From: Methylophilus sp. 5
GTDB lineage: Bacteria > Pseudomonadota > Gammaproteobacteria > Burkholderiales > Methylophilaceae
Assembly: GCF_000515275.1 (NCBI RefSeq)
Contig: NZ_KI911560.1
Span: forward strand, 1,612,001-1,676,000
Direction of reading: 5' to 3'
DNA length: 64,000 bases
Part shown: positions 19,458 through 27,697 of the stretch, in pieces
Layout of the letters: every line of letters starts with the position of its first letter
Numbering within the stretch: the stretch's first letter is position 1
Notes under the pieces: model-generated
Told to the model about the DNA's origin: nothing
Databases searched by the model: none
Seen by the model: only the letters and a program-made list of their open reading frames with translations
Translations under genes and position numbers: made by a program

Positions 19458-19475
19458 GCTATTTTCGCGAATAGC
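19458..19475 (+). other. Hairpin just after hps
   Basis: GCTATT (19458-19463) pairs with AATAGC (19470-19475), seven bases after the hps stop and just ahead of the terminator. Without a T run it is more likely a 3'-end stabiliser than a terminator. Confidence 0.5.
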
Positions 19476-19486
19476 TTTCTGATTTA

Positions 19487-19516
19487 AAAAAAGCAGCCCA
19501 TGCGGGCTGCTTTTTT
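19487..19516 (+). terminator. Terminator of hps
   Basis: An A6 run plus GCAGCCC, loop ATGC, then GGGCTGC plus a T6 run: a perfect strong intrinsic terminator. Confidence 0.92.
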
Positions 19517-19534
19517 GTTTTTCATGATCGCTTT

Positions 19535-19564
19535 TTGCCAGTCTGGCAAGACTTGCTGTAAAAT
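19535..19564 (+). promoter_or_regulatory. Promoter of hisB with overlapping palindrome
   Basis: TTGCCA (19535-19540), 18-base spacer, TAAAAT (19559-19564). The -35 box forms part of the perfect palindrome TTGCCAG-T-CTGGCAA (19535-19549), a plausible operator. It would restart transcription of the second half of the histidine genes after the hps terminator. Confidence 0.6.
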
Positions 19565-19610
19565 GAACGCAATAATTGCTAACTCTCTGTGATCACCTTT
19601 CCTCTCATAT

Positions 19611-20201
19611 ATGTCACGTCAAGCTGAAGTCACGCGTAATACGCTAGAAACACAAATTACCGTCTCGATTAACCTCGATGGCACTGGTCAATCGGACTTG
19701 CATAGTGGCCTGGGCTTTTTAGACCATATGATGGATCAAATTGCGCGCCATGGCATGATTGATTTAAAAGTACATGCCAACGGCGATTTGCATATTGATG
19801 CGCATCATACTGTTGAAGATATCGGCATCACGCTGGGCCAGGCCTTTACCAAAGCGTTGGGCGACAAAAAAGGCTTGACCCGTTACGGTCACAGCTATGT
19901 GCCGCTGGACGAAGCCTTGAGCCGCGTAGCGCTTGATTTATCCGGCCGTCCTGGCCTGGCGTTTGATTGCACGTTTACGCGTGCCATGATTGGCGAGTTT
20001 GATGTAGACCTGATTCATGAATTCTTTCAGGGCTTTGTTAATCATGCGCTGGTCACGCTGCATATTGATAACCTCAAAGGCCATAATGCGCACCATCAGG
20101 CAGAGACTATTTTTAAAGCTTTTGGTCGTGCACTACGTGTGGCTGCGACCCCAGATCCACGTATGGCAGGATTAATGCCATCTACCAAGGGTGCGTTATA
20201 A
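19611..20201 (+). CDS. hisB: Imidazoleglycerol-phosphate dehydratase
   Basis: A 196-residue single-function dehydratase (no phosphatase domain, unlike E. coli HisB). Metal-binding histidine clusters are present: [12 protein letters not shown] near 37, [10 protein letters not shown] near 63 and GHNAHHQAE near 160. The ribosome site is weak (CTCATAT before the ATG). A separate histidinol-phosphatase must be encoded elsewhere. Confidence 0.95.
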   Translation: MSRQAEVTRNTLETQITVSINLDGTGQSDLHSGLGFLDHMMDQIARHGMIDLKVHANGDLHIDAHHTVEDIGITLGQAFTKALGDKKGLTRYGHSYVPLDEALSRVALDLSGRPGLAFDCTFTRAMIGEFDVDLIHEFFQGFVNHALVTLHIDNLKGHNAHHQAETIFKAFGRALRVAATPDPRMAGLMPSTKGAL

Positions 20202-20217
20202 CGCCTGATTGCTAACC

Positions 20218-20862
20218 ATGAGTCGCTTGCAAGTTGCCATCGTAGATTATGGCATGGGTAATTTAAGATCAGTGGCCAACGCGTTTAAAGCGGTGGCACC
20301 TGCCGTCTCTGTTGCGGTCACGAGTGATCCTGAGCAAATTGCGCAAGCTGAGCGCGTGGTGTTTCCTGGCCAGGGCGCGATGCCGGATTGTATTCGTGAA
20401 CTCGATGCACGCCATTTACGCCAGGCAGTGATAGAAGCAACACAGCAAAAGCCATTTTTAGGCATTTGTATCGGCTTGCAGATGCTGTTTGAGCACTCTG
20501 AAGAAGGCGATGTGCCGGGCTTGGGCGTGTATCCTGGCGAAGTGAAGCGGTTTCCGTCCGAACGTATGCTGGATGCGCATGGTGCTAAACTGAAAGTGCC
20601 ACACATGGGCTGGAGCCAGGTGCATCAAACCCAGGCGCATGCGCTGTGGTCAGAGATTCCAGATCAGGCGCGTTTTTATTATGTGCATAGTTATTATGTG
20701 GCGCCAGACGAATCTGCTTTAACGGCAGCCACTACCGAGTATCCATTTGAGTATACTGGCGCGATTGCACGTGATAACGTATTTGCCGTACAGTTTCACC
20801 CGGAAAAGAGCGCCAATGCAGGCTTGCAACTTTTGCGTAATTTTGTAAACTGGAAACCCTAA
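20218..20862 (+). CDS. hisH: Imidazole glycerol phosphate synthase, glutaminase subunit
   Basis: Class I glutamine amidotransferase supplying ammonia to HisF. 214 residues from the ATG at 20218; an in-frame TTG at 20209 is less likely. Catalytic Cys in FLGICIGLQMLFE near 83; His and Glu of the triad in VQFHPEKS near 194. It lies two genes before its partner hisF, with hisA between. Confidence 0.94.
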   Translation: MSRLQVAIVDYGMGNLRSVANAFKAVAPAVSVAVTSDPEQIAQAERVVFPGQGAMPDCIRELDARHLRQAVIEATQQKPFLGICIGLQMLFEHSEEGDVPGLGVYPGEVKRFPSERMLDAHGAKLKVPHMGWSQVHQTQAHALWSEIPDQARFYYVHSYYVAPDESALTAATTEYPFEYTGAIARDNVFAVQFHPEKSANAGLQLLRNFVNWKP

Positions 20863-20916
20863 AGCGGGCATCCGGTTGTTTTAGTCACTACTCGTTATTT
20901 ATCTATTGAAAACAAC

Positions 20917-21663
20917 ATGTTAATTATTCCAGCAATTGATTTGAAAGATGGCCACTGCGTTCGTTTGAAACAGGGCCTGATGGAAGAGTCCACAGTATTT
21001 TCCGAAGACCCGGGCGCCATGGCCAGACATTGGGTAGATAAGGGCGGTAAGCGTTTGCATCTGGTGGATTTGAACGGTGCTTTTGCCGGTAAGCCGGTCA
21101 ATGAAGCGGCGATCAAGTCGATTGTGGCCGCGGTGGGTGGGGATATTCCTATTCAGTTAGGTGGCGGCATTCGCGACCTCGATACCATAGAGCGCTACCT
21201 CGATGATGGCATCAGCTATGTCATTATCGGCACCGCCGCCGTGAAAAACCCGGGCTTCTTGCACGAAGCTTGCTACGCCTTCCCGGGTCAGATCATGGTT
21301 GGCCTGGACGCCAAGGATGGCAAAGTCGCTGTCGATGGCTGGTCTAAGTTAACCGGGCATGATGTCATTGACCTGGCGAAAAAGTTTGAAGATTACGGGG
21401 TTGAGAGCATTGTCTACACCGACATCGGCCGCGACGGTATGTTGACGGGTGTCAACATTGAAGCGACGGTTGCATTGGCGCAGGCGCTCACGATTCCTGT
21501 GATTGCCAGCGGCGGTGTGACTAACCTGGACGATGTACGCAAGCTGTGTGATGTTCAGGATGAGGGCATTATCGGCACCATCACCGGCCGGGCTATTTAT
21601 GAAGGCACCTTGGATTTTTCGGCGGCACAACAACTGGCAGACCAGTTAAGCGGTCAAAAATAA
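20917..21663 (+). CDS. hisA: ProFAR isomerase
   Basis: A 248-residue (beta-alpha)8 isomerase acting on ProFAR. The catalytic Asp lies in [10 protein letters not shown] at the N-terminus and the second in [10 protein letters not shown] near 168-177; phosphate-binding GGGIRD and ASGGV motifs are present. The last base of its stop codon is the first of hisF (TAATG). Confidence 0.95.
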   Translation: MLIIPAIDLKDGHCVRLKQGLMEESTVFSEDPGAMARHWVDKGGKRLHLVDLNGAFAGKPVNEAAIKSIVAAVGGDIPIQLGGGIRDLDTIERYLDDGISYVIIGTAAVKNPGFLHEACYAFPGQIMVGLDAKDGKVAVDGWSKLTGHDVIDLAKKFEDYGVESIVYTDIGRDGMLTGVNIEATVALAQALTIPVIASGGVTNLDDVRKLCDVQDEGIIGTITGRAIYEGTLDFSAAQQLADQLSGQK

Positions 21664-22427
21664 TGGGCTGTGCCAAACGCATTATTCCGTGTCTGGATGT
21701 CACCGATGGCCGCGTGGTCAAAGGCGTTAACTTCCTTGAGTTGCGCGACGCCGGCGACCCGGTGGAAATTGCGCAGCGCTACAATGAACAGGGCGCAGAT
21801 GAGCTGACTTTTCTGGATATTACGGCCAGTTCTGATAACCGAGACCTGATCCTGCATATCATTGAGCGCGTGGCTGAGCGGATATTTATTCCACTCACCG
21901 TAGGCGGTGGCGTGCGCAAAGTCGATGACGTGCGCCGTTTACTTAATGCCGGTGCAGATAAAGTGAGCATTAATACAACTGCGGTGCTGAATCCGCAAGT
22001 GGTTGAAGATGCCGCCAGCCGTTTTGGCTCACAATGTATTGTGGTGGCGATTGACGCAAAAAAAGTCGATAACCAGCCGTTTGAGTGGGAAGTGTTTACG
22101 CATGGCGGCCGCAATGCAACTGGCTTAGATGCCGTGAAGTGGGCGCAAAAAATGGTGAGTTTGGGCGCTGGCGAGTTGCTGGTCACCAGTATGGACCGCG
22201 ATGGCACCAAAATTGGTTTTAATAATCCGCTCAATAAAGCGATTAGCGATGCCGTAGACGTGCCGCTCATTGCCTCTGGCGGCGTCGGTAACTTGCAACA
22301 CTTGGTGGATGGTGTGACTTTGGGGGGTGCTGATGCCGTGTTGGCAGCCAGCATTTTTCACTATGGTGAATTCACAGTGCAGCAGGCCAAAGACTATATG
22401 CGTGAACATGGGTTAGAAATACGATGA
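21663..22427 (+). CDS. hisF: Imidazole glycerol phosphate synthase, cyclase subunit
   Basis: A 254-residue (beta-alpha)8 cyclase making imidazole glycerol phosphate and AICAR from PRFAR and ammonia. The catalytic Asp lies in [15 protein letters not shown] near 11; [13 protein letters not shown] carries the second one. Overlaps hisA by 1 bp and hisI by 4 bp, indicating translational coupling. Confidence 0.96.
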   Translation: MGCAKRIIPCLDVTDGRVVKGVNFLELRDAGDPVEIAQRYNEQGADELTFLDITASSDNRDLILHIIERVAERIFIPLTVGGGVRKVDDVRRLLNAGADKVSINTTAVLNPQVVEDAASRFGSQCIVVAIDAKKVDNQPFEWEVFTHGGRNATGLDAVKWAQKMVSLGAGELLVTSMDRDGTKIGFNNPLNKAISDAVDVPLIASGGVGNLQHLVDGVTLGGADAVLAASIFHYGEFTVQQAKDYMREHGLEIR

Positions 22428-22807
22428 ACTGGCTGGATCAAGTCGCGTGGACTGCCGATGGCCTGGTGCCGGTGATTGCACAGGAAAAAGACACTGGCAA
22501 AATATTGATGTTTGCCTGGATGAACCGTGAGGCGTTGCAACTGACACGCGATAGCGGGCATGCCGTATATTTCTCCCGCTCGCGCAACAAGCTCTGGCAC
22601 AAAGGTGAAGAATCCGGCCATACGCAAATCGTGCACGACATTCGCCTTGATTGTGACGACGACGTTGTTTTGCTGACGGTCGAACAACTGGGCGGAATCG
22701 CCTGTCATACCGGTCGGCACAATTGCTTTTTCCAGCAATTGCAAAACGATGACTGGGTCACGGTAGAGCCTGTGCTCAAAGATCCGAAAGCGATTTACCA
22801 TGAGTGA
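22424..22807 (+). CDS. hisI: Phosphoribosyl-AMP cyclohydrolase
   Basis: A 127-residue Zn enzyme opening the purine ring of PR-AMP. The metal-site cysteines and Asp residues appear in [13 protein letters not shown] and [14 protein letters not shown] (about 76-106). Separate from hisE rather than fused as in enterics; the two genes overlap by 8 bp. Confidence 0.94.
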   Translation: MNWLDQVAWTADGLVPVIAQEKDTGKILMFAWMNREALQLTRDSGHAVYFSRSRNKLWHKGEESGHTQIVHDIRLDCDDDVVLLTVEQLGGIACHTGRHNCFFQQLQNDDWVTVEPVLKDPKAIYHE

Positions 22808-23135
22808 TGCATTCAACGGAAATGATGTATTAGGTAGATTGTCTGAATTGCTGGAACAGCGCAAAGCGGCTGATCCTGCGTCTTCTTATGTTGCCAAGCT
22901 GTATGCTAAAGGCATGGACAGTATCCTGAAAAAAATTGGCGAAGAAGCGACCGAAACGGTGATTGCAGCCAAGGGCGGCAACGCGGAAGAAATTATTTAT
23001 GAAACGGCTGATTTATGGTTTCATACCTTGATCATGTTGAGTCATGCTGGTTTGAGTGCGCAGGACGTGCTGAATGAATTGGCGCGGCGCGAAGGGTTGT
23101 CAGGCATTGCAGAGAAGGCGAGCAGAACCGAATGA
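22800..23135 (+). CDS. hisE: Phosphoribosyl-ATP pyrophosphatase
   Basis: A 111-residue all-alpha MazG-like pyrophosphohydrolase for the second step of histidine synthesis. The [11 protein letters not shown] and [10 protein letters not shown] motifs supply the Mg-binding acidic residues. The start lies inside the end of hisI and its end overlaps the HIT gene by 4 bp. Confidence 0.94.
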   Translation: MSDAFNGNDVLGRLSELLEQRKAADPASSYVAKLYAKGMDSILKKIGEEATETVIAAKGGNAEEIIYETADLWFHTLIMLSHAGLSAQDVLNELARREGLSGIAEKASRTE

Positions 23136-23461
23136 GTGCTGACTGTATTTTTTGCAAAATTTCGGCTGGCAGCATTCCGTCTAAAACGCTGTATGAAGAC
23201 GACGATGTCATTGTATTTCATGATATTCGCCCCTTGGCCAAAGTACATTTTCTGATTGTGCCTAAAATACACCTTGAAACCTTAAAAGACTGTACTGCCG
23301 AACACCAGGCGCTGTTGGGTAAAATGATGTTGTTGGCGGCCAAGTTAGCCGCTGAACAGGGCCTGGTTGGCTATAAAACTGTGATGAATGTGGGTCGCGA
23401 AGGCGGTCAGGAAGTGTTTCATATTCATCTGCACGTGTTTGGCGGCGGCGCTGTCGCTTAA
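23132..23461 (+). CDS. HIT-family (HinT-like) nucleotide hydrolase
   Basis: A 109-residue histidine-triad protein, probably a purine nucleoside phosphoramidase. The N-terminal Zn-type DCIFCKI and the catalytic triad HIHLHVFGG (about 97-105) are intact. It is the last gene of the overlapping hisF-I-E string, an order common in betaproteobacteria, and is followed by tatA. Confidence 0.92.
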   Translation: MSADCIFCKISAGSIPSKTLYEDDDVIVFHDIRPLAKVHFLIVPKIHLETLKDCTAEHQALLGKMMLLAAKLAAEQGLVGYKTVMNVGREGGQEVFHIHLHVFGGGAVA

Positions 23462-23490
23462 TATCACCGGACAAGATAAAGGAGATTACC

Positions 23491-23673
23491 ATGGGATCAT
23501 TTAGTTTATGGCATTGGCTGATTGTATTACTGATTGTGGTGTTGGTATTTGGCACTAAAAAACTGCGTAATATCGGTGGTGATGTCGGTGGTGCGGTCAA
23601 CGAATTTAAAAAAGCAGTCAGCGAAGGCAAGGGCGAGTCCAAGCCTGAAGAGTTGTCTGATAAACATAAATAA
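23491..23673 (+). CDS. tatA: Sec-independent translocase subunit TatA
   Basis: A 60-residue pore-forming subunit of twin-arginine export. N-terminal membrane helix at about residues 4-20, then the FGTKKLRN hinge and an amphipathic helix ([12 protein letters not shown]), then a short charged tail. Good AAAGGAG site. First gene of tatABC. Confidence 0.94.
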   Translation: MGSFSLWHWLIVLLIVVLVFGTKKLRNIGGDVGGAVNEFKKAVSEGKGESKPEELSDKHK

Positions 23674-23686
23674 GCACTGACGCACT

Positions 23687-24232
23687 GTGTTTGATATTTC
23701 ATTCTCAGAGTTATTGGTGATCGCCTTGGTTGCCCTGGTGGTGATCGGGCCAGAAAAGTTGCCCAAAGTCGCCCGCACTGCGGGCGCTTTTTTTGGCCGC
23801 ATGCAACGTTTTGTGGCGCAAGTCAAAGATGAGGTCAACCGCGAAACGCGTTTTGCCGAGCTGCAAACCTTGCAGCAAGAGGTGCAGTCCGGTTTACAAC
23901 AAGGTTACGATGAGATTGAACACAGTATCTTGCCGCCTGAAGCCCCTGTGATTGACGTCGCTGAAACTGAAGCGGTCGCTGTCAAAAAGCCACGTAAACC
24001 ACGTCAGCCTAAAGTCAATGTCATTGATGACGAACTAGCTGCTACGGATGAAGTAACTACAGCAATGCAGCAGCCTGCTGGCAATGCCGAGCAGCAAACT
24101 TTAGCGGCTGATCCGCAGGCGGAACTGTTTGCCGTCCCAGAAGACGTGGCTAAAAAACCGCGTCGTTCACGCAATACGGCCAAAAGAATTGACGACGCTG
24201 CGCCTGTGTCGGAACAAAAGCCGCTGGCTTAA
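23687..24232 (+). CDS. tatB: Sec-independent translocase subunit TatB
   Basis: A 181-residue Tat receptor subunit. The N-terminal helix FDISFSELLVIALVALVVIG, the GPEKLPKVAR hinge and a long amphipathic helix are typical. The second half is variable and rich in Lys, Pro and Arg, with two basic patches (KKPRKPRQPK, KKPRRSRNTAKR) separated by an acidic, Gln-rich stretch. The start is GTG 13 bp after tatA. Confidence 0.92.
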   Translation: MFDISFSELLVIALVALVVIGPEKLPKVARTAGAFFGRMQRFVAQVKDEVNRETRFAELQTLQQEVQSGLQQGYDEIEHSILPPEAPVIDVAETEAVAVKKPRKPRQPKVNVIDDELAATDEVTTAMQQPAGNAEQQTLAADPQAELFAVPEDVAKKPRRSRNTAKRIDDAAPVSEQKPLA

Positions 24233-24256
24233 GCGGTTTCGGATACCTTTTTCATC

Positions 24257-24994
24257 ATGACGCCGACCGAAAGTTTTATTTCCCACCTGATTGAATTACG
24301 TCATCGTTTGCTGCGCGCGGCAATCGGCTGGCTACTGGCGTTCGCGGCCTTGTTTCCGTTTGCCGATCGGTTGTATAGCCTGCTGGCCGAGCCGCTATTG
24401 GCCAAGCTGCCGCAAGGGGCACAAATGATCGCGACTGCCGTCACAACGCCATTTTTTGTGCCGATGAAAGTGACGATGCTGGCGGCATTTCTCATTGCGC
24501 TGCCGTGGATGATTTATCAATGCTGGGCTTTTGTAGCCCCAGGGTTATATGCGCATGAAAAGCGCTTGATCCGCCCGCTGCTAGTATCTGCCATTGCCTT
24601 GTTTTTTATTGGCATGGCCTTCGCCTATTTTGTGGTGTTTCCAGTGGTATTCGGCTTTTTAGTTGGCAGTGCACCGGCCGGGGTGGCTGTGATGACGGAC
24701 ATTGCTGAATATCTGGATTTTGTGATTGGCTTGTTTCTGGCGTTTGGTTTTGCGTTTGAAGTGCCGATTGCCGTGGTTTTGCTGGCGCTGATGGGCTGGG
24801 TCACGCTGGATCAGCTCAAAGAGTCGCGTTCTTATGTGATTGTTGGCGCATTTGTACTGGGCGCAATTTTCACGCCGCCGGATATTGTCTCGCAGTGTAT
24901 GCTGGCTATCCCGCTTTGGTTGCTATATGAGCTTGGTTTGCTGGTAGTGCGCTGGCTGCCGCAAGCACCCACCAGCGACTCGGCCGCCAATTAA
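24257..24994 (+). CDS. tatC: Sec-independent translocase subunit TatC
   Basis: A 245-residue membrane protein with six predicted helices that recognises twin-arginine signals. Conserved FISHLIELRHRLL near the N-terminus and FAFGFAFEVPIAV near 165. It ends one base from the stop of the convergent protease gene, with no terminator between. Confidence 0.95.
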   Translation: MTPTESFISHLIELRHRLLRAAIGWLLAFAALFPFADRLYSLLAEPLLAKLPQGAQMIATAVTTPFFVPMKVTMLAAFLIALPWMIYQCWAFVAPGLYAHEKRLIRPLLVSAIALFFIGMAFAYFVVFPVVFGFLVGSAPAGVAVMTDIAEYLDFVIGLFLAFGFAFEVPIAVVLLALMGWVTLDQLKESRSYVIVGAFVLGAIFTPPDIVSQCMLAIPLWLLYELGLLVVRWLPQAPTSDSAAN

Positions 24995-24995
24995 G

Positions 24996-26153
24996 TTATT
25001 GCGGTAGCTTGCTTGGTAGTGGGCGCTTACCGACCACCAGCGCGATATTTACTTTTTTACCGGCGCGGATGATAGATAAAGTAGATTTGTCACGCGGCTT
25101 GAGCATGGCAATAATATTGAGCATAGATTGACTATCTGCCACTTGTTTGTCGTCAATCGCCACTAAGATATCCCCTGGGCGCAAGCCTGCACGGTCGGCC
25201 GGACTATCCAGCAATACCCCTGCAATCAGTGAGCCGTTAGCGGTTTTAAGATTAAATGACTCAGCCAGTTCTGGCGTGATGTCTTGCGCTTCAATGCCAA
25301 TCCAGCCGCGCGTAACAGAGCCATTAAAGCTGATTTGTTCCATCACCTGTTTGGCAATGCTGACTGGAATGGCAAAGCCGATGCCCATGCTGCCGCCGTT
25401 GCGTGAATAGATCGCACTGTTAATGCCAATCAGGTTCCCGTTCACATCTATCAGCGCGCCGCCGGAGTTGCCGGGGTTGATCGAGGCGTCAGTTTGAATG
25501 AAGTTTTCAAAGGTGTTGATACCCAGGTGGTTGCGGCCAAGGGCGCTGATAATACCCTGCGTCACTGTCTGGCCGACACCAAAAGGATTGCCAATCGCCA
25601 GCACCACATCACCAACCTTCATTTGATCGCTATTGCTAAAAGTAATCGCAGGCAGGTTTTTACGGTCAATTTTTAGCACAGCCAGATCCGTGTCGGGGTC
25701 TGTGCCAACCACGGTGGCGGAGGATTTGCTGCCATCACTCAAGGCCACTTCAATCTGGTCGGCAGAACTGATCACGTGATTATTGGTGAGAATCAGGCCG
25801 TCGGCGCTGACAATCACACCACTGCCGAGGCTGTTTTCTGGCTGCTCATCTTCTTCTTCCATTTCATCACCAAAAAAGTGGCGAAACAGCGGATCATTTT
25901 TTAAAGCATGGTGCGGATCCTGGCTAATACGCGCCGTGGTAAAAATGTTAACCACGGAAGGCATGGCTTTGCTCACCGCCGTGCGATAACCATTTTTTGC
26001 AATGGCAGCGACGCTGTTGGCCGTGGTTTGTTTCGGCGTCAACGGCTGGTTGCTGGCTGGTGCTAATACGCCGGGATAAAATAGTTTTAAGACAAATAAA
26101 ATGCCCAGACAAACGGTGACGGCTTGTGAGAAGATAGACCAGAGATGTCGCAT
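24996..26153 (-). CDS. Membrane-anchored trypsin-like protease with one PDZ domain (DegS/AlgW type)
   Basis: A 385-residue S1C serine protease. A membrane segment at about residues 8-27 anchors it, and the catalytic triad is H126 (TNNHVIS), D156 (DTDLAVLK) and S230 (GNSGGAL). A single PDZ domain covers about 280-370, which points to a DegS-like stress sensor rather than two-PDZ DegP. An acidic insertion (MEEEDEQPEN) lies just before the protease core. The ATG at 26153 was preferred over an upstream TTG at 26183; both lack strong ribosome sites. Confidence 0.88.
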   Translation of the reverse strand: MRHLWSIFSQAVTVCLGILFVLKLFYPGVLAPASNQPLTPKQTTANSVAAIAKNGYRTAVSKAMPSVVNIFTTARISQDPHHALKNDPLFRHFFGDEMEEEDEQPENSLGSGVIVSADGLILTNNHVISSADQIEVALSDGSKSSATVVGTDPDTDLAVLKIDRKNLPAITFSNSDQMKVGDVVLAIGNPFGVGQTVTQGIISALGRNHLGINTFENFIQTDASINPGNSGGALIDVNGNLIGINSAIYSRNGGSMGIGFAIPVSIAKQVMEQISFNGSVTRGWIGIEAQDITPELAESFNLKTANGSLIAGVLLDSPADRAGLRPGDILVAIDDKQVADSQSMLNIIAMLKPRDKSTLSIIRAGKKVNIALVVGKRPLPSKLPQ

Positions 26154-26208
26154 AATTGCAAAAGTAAGTGAATGTCTTAACAATGCCTAGTATATATGAG
26201 AGTCAGAG

Positions 26209-26955
26209 ATGGAATTGAATCTTCTTGTCACAGAGTTAGCCAATTTTTTACAAGTTGGCAAATTTCAAGATTATTGCCCAAATGGCCTGCAGGTAGAAGG
26301 TCGGCCGCAAGTGCGACGTATTGTCAGTGGCGTCACGGCTAGCCAGGCGTTGATTGAGGCTGCGATTGCCGCGGATGCCGATGCCATTCTGGTGCACCAC
26401 GGCTACTTCTGGCGCGGTGAGGCGCTAGAAGTAACGGGGCATAAGCGCAATCGCTTAAAGCGTCTGCTCACGCATGACCTTAGTCTGCTCGCCTATCATC
26501 TGCCGCTGGATGCGCACCCTGAAGTTGGCAACAATGTGCAGCTGGGCCAGGTATTCGAGTGGCCGCTCACGCGCTACCTCGATGATAAAAACATGCTGCC
26601 GATGGCGGTGTTGCCGCAAGCGATGACCCTGGCCCAGTTGGGTGAGTATGTCAGCCAGCGTTTAGGCCGGCAGGCGCAGTTGCTGGGGGACCCGCAAAAG
26701 CAGGTAAGAACAGTGGCCTGGTGCACTGGGGCAGCACAGTCATATATTCAGCAAGTGGTGAATGCAGGGGTAGATGTATTTATCAGTGGTGAAGTCTCCG
26801 AGCAGACCTGGCATACCGTGTGTGAAACGGACACGGCTTATATTGGTGCCGGGCATCATGCGACCGAGCGCTATGGCGTGCAGGCGCTGGGGCAGTGGAT
26901 CGCTGAAAAATATGGCATAGAGCACATTTATATTGAGTTGGATAATCCTGTTTAA
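26209..26955 (+). CDS. Nif3-like dinuclear metal centre protein
   Basis: A 248-residue YbgI/Nif3 family protein that forms hexameric rings with a two-metal site; the cellular role is debated (GTP cyclohydrolase I type 2-like, or DNA-linked). Metal ligands appear in LVHHGYFWRG (about 63-72), DAHPEVGNN (about 102-110) and GHHATERYG (about 217-225). Divergent from the DegS-like gene, with AT-rich TATATA sequence shared between them. Confidence 0.88.
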   Translation: MELNLLVTELANFLQVGKFQDYCPNGLQVEGRPQVRRIVSGVTASQALIEAAIAADADAILVHHGYFWRGEALEVTGHKRNRLKRLLTHDLSLLAYHLPLDAHPEVGNNVQLGQVFEWPLTRYLDDKNMLPMAVLPQAMTLAQLGEYVSQRLGRQAQLLGDPQKQVRTVAWCTGAAQSYIQQVVNAGVDVFISGEVSEQTWHTVCETDTAYIGAGHHATERYGVQALGQWIAEKYGIEHIYIELDNPV

Positions 26956-26987
26956 TTGATTAATATCAATGGCTTATCGAATTAAAT

Positions 26988-27016
26988 TTGGCTTGTTTCT
27001 GCGAAAAATGTATAAT
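26988..27016 (+). promoter_or_regulatory. Promoter of petABC
   Basis: TTGGCT (26988-26993), 17-base spacer, TATAAT (27011-27016). The predicted start near 27023 leaves about 50 bases before petA. The same TTG is an upstream in-frame codon, and its role as a -35 box argues against its use as a start. Confidence 0.75.
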
Positions 27017-27071
27017 CGCGACTCAAGTTTTGATCACACTGTTACCTCAAAAGGGTAGATTAAGGAAGCCA

Positions 27072-27692
27072 ATGTCAGAAAACAAAATTGACAGCAACTG
27101 TTTGTCGTTTTGCCAGCCATCTGAGGTGGATTTGCAAAAGCGCGACTTTTTGGTGAAAGCCACGGCGGCGACAGGTGCTGTGGGTGTCGCTGCGGTCGCG
27201 GTGCCGTTTGTCGGCAGCATGTTACCTAGTGAACGTGCCAAAGCGGCTGGTGCGCCAGTCGAGGTGGATATCAGCAAGCTGAAACCGGGTGAAAAAATGA
27301 CGGCCGAATGGCGCGGTCAGCCGGTGTGGATCGTGCGCCGTTCGCCGGAAATGATGGCGAAGCTGGATAAGCACGATGGCGATCTGTCTGATCCTAATAT
27401 GGAAGTGCCTCAACAGCCTGAGTATTGCAAGAATAAGGCACGCGCGATTAAACCTGAGTATGCTGTGATGTTGGGTACATGCACGCATCTGGGTTGTTCG
27501 CCGAACGAAAACTTTGTGCAGACTGCAGAGTGGCCGGGTGGTTTTGTCTGTCCATGCCATGGGTCCAAATTTGACCTGACTGGCCGGGTGTTCAAAGGCT
27601 CGCCAGCACCGACCAATCTGATTGTTCCGCCACATCAGTATTTGACAGAAACCACCATCTTGATTGGTGATGACAAAAAGGCGGAGGCTTAA
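27072..27692 (+). CDS. petA: Ubiquinol-cytochrome c reductase, Rieske iron-sulfur subunit
   Basis: A 206-residue membrane-anchored 2Fe-2S subunit of the bc1 complex. Cluster ligands are in GTCTHLGC and CPCHGSKFD (C-x-H and C-x-x-H). The N-terminal signal-anchor has KRDFLVKA followed by a hydrophobic stretch, a Tat-type signal with Lys-Arg in place of the twin arginines. The ATG at 27072 follows TAAGGA. tatABC lies 2 kb upstream. First gene of petABC. Confidence 0.95.
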   Translation: MSENKIDSNCLSFCQPSEVDLQKRDFLVKATAATGAVGVAAVAVPFVGSMLPSERAKAAGAPVEVDISKLKPGEKMTAEWRGQPVWIVRRSPEMMAKLDKHDGDLSDPNMEVPQQPEYCKNKARAIKPEYAVMLGTCTHLGCSPNENFVQTAEWPGGFVCPCHGSKFDLTGRVFKGSPAPTNLIVPPHQYLTETTILIGDDKKAEA

Positions 27693-27697
27693 ATATC

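Noticed and set aside
19081..19482. A 133-codon Leu-rich frame overlapping the end of hps
   Set aside because: It is the +1 shadow of GCT/GCA-rich codons of the HPS tail (giving runs of Leu); the HPS frame is continuous and has the conserved domain.
26988..27071. Longer petA start at TTG 26988
   Set aside because: The extra residues are not Rieske-like, and this stretch is occupied by a -35/-10 promoter; the ATG at 27072 has a ribosome site.
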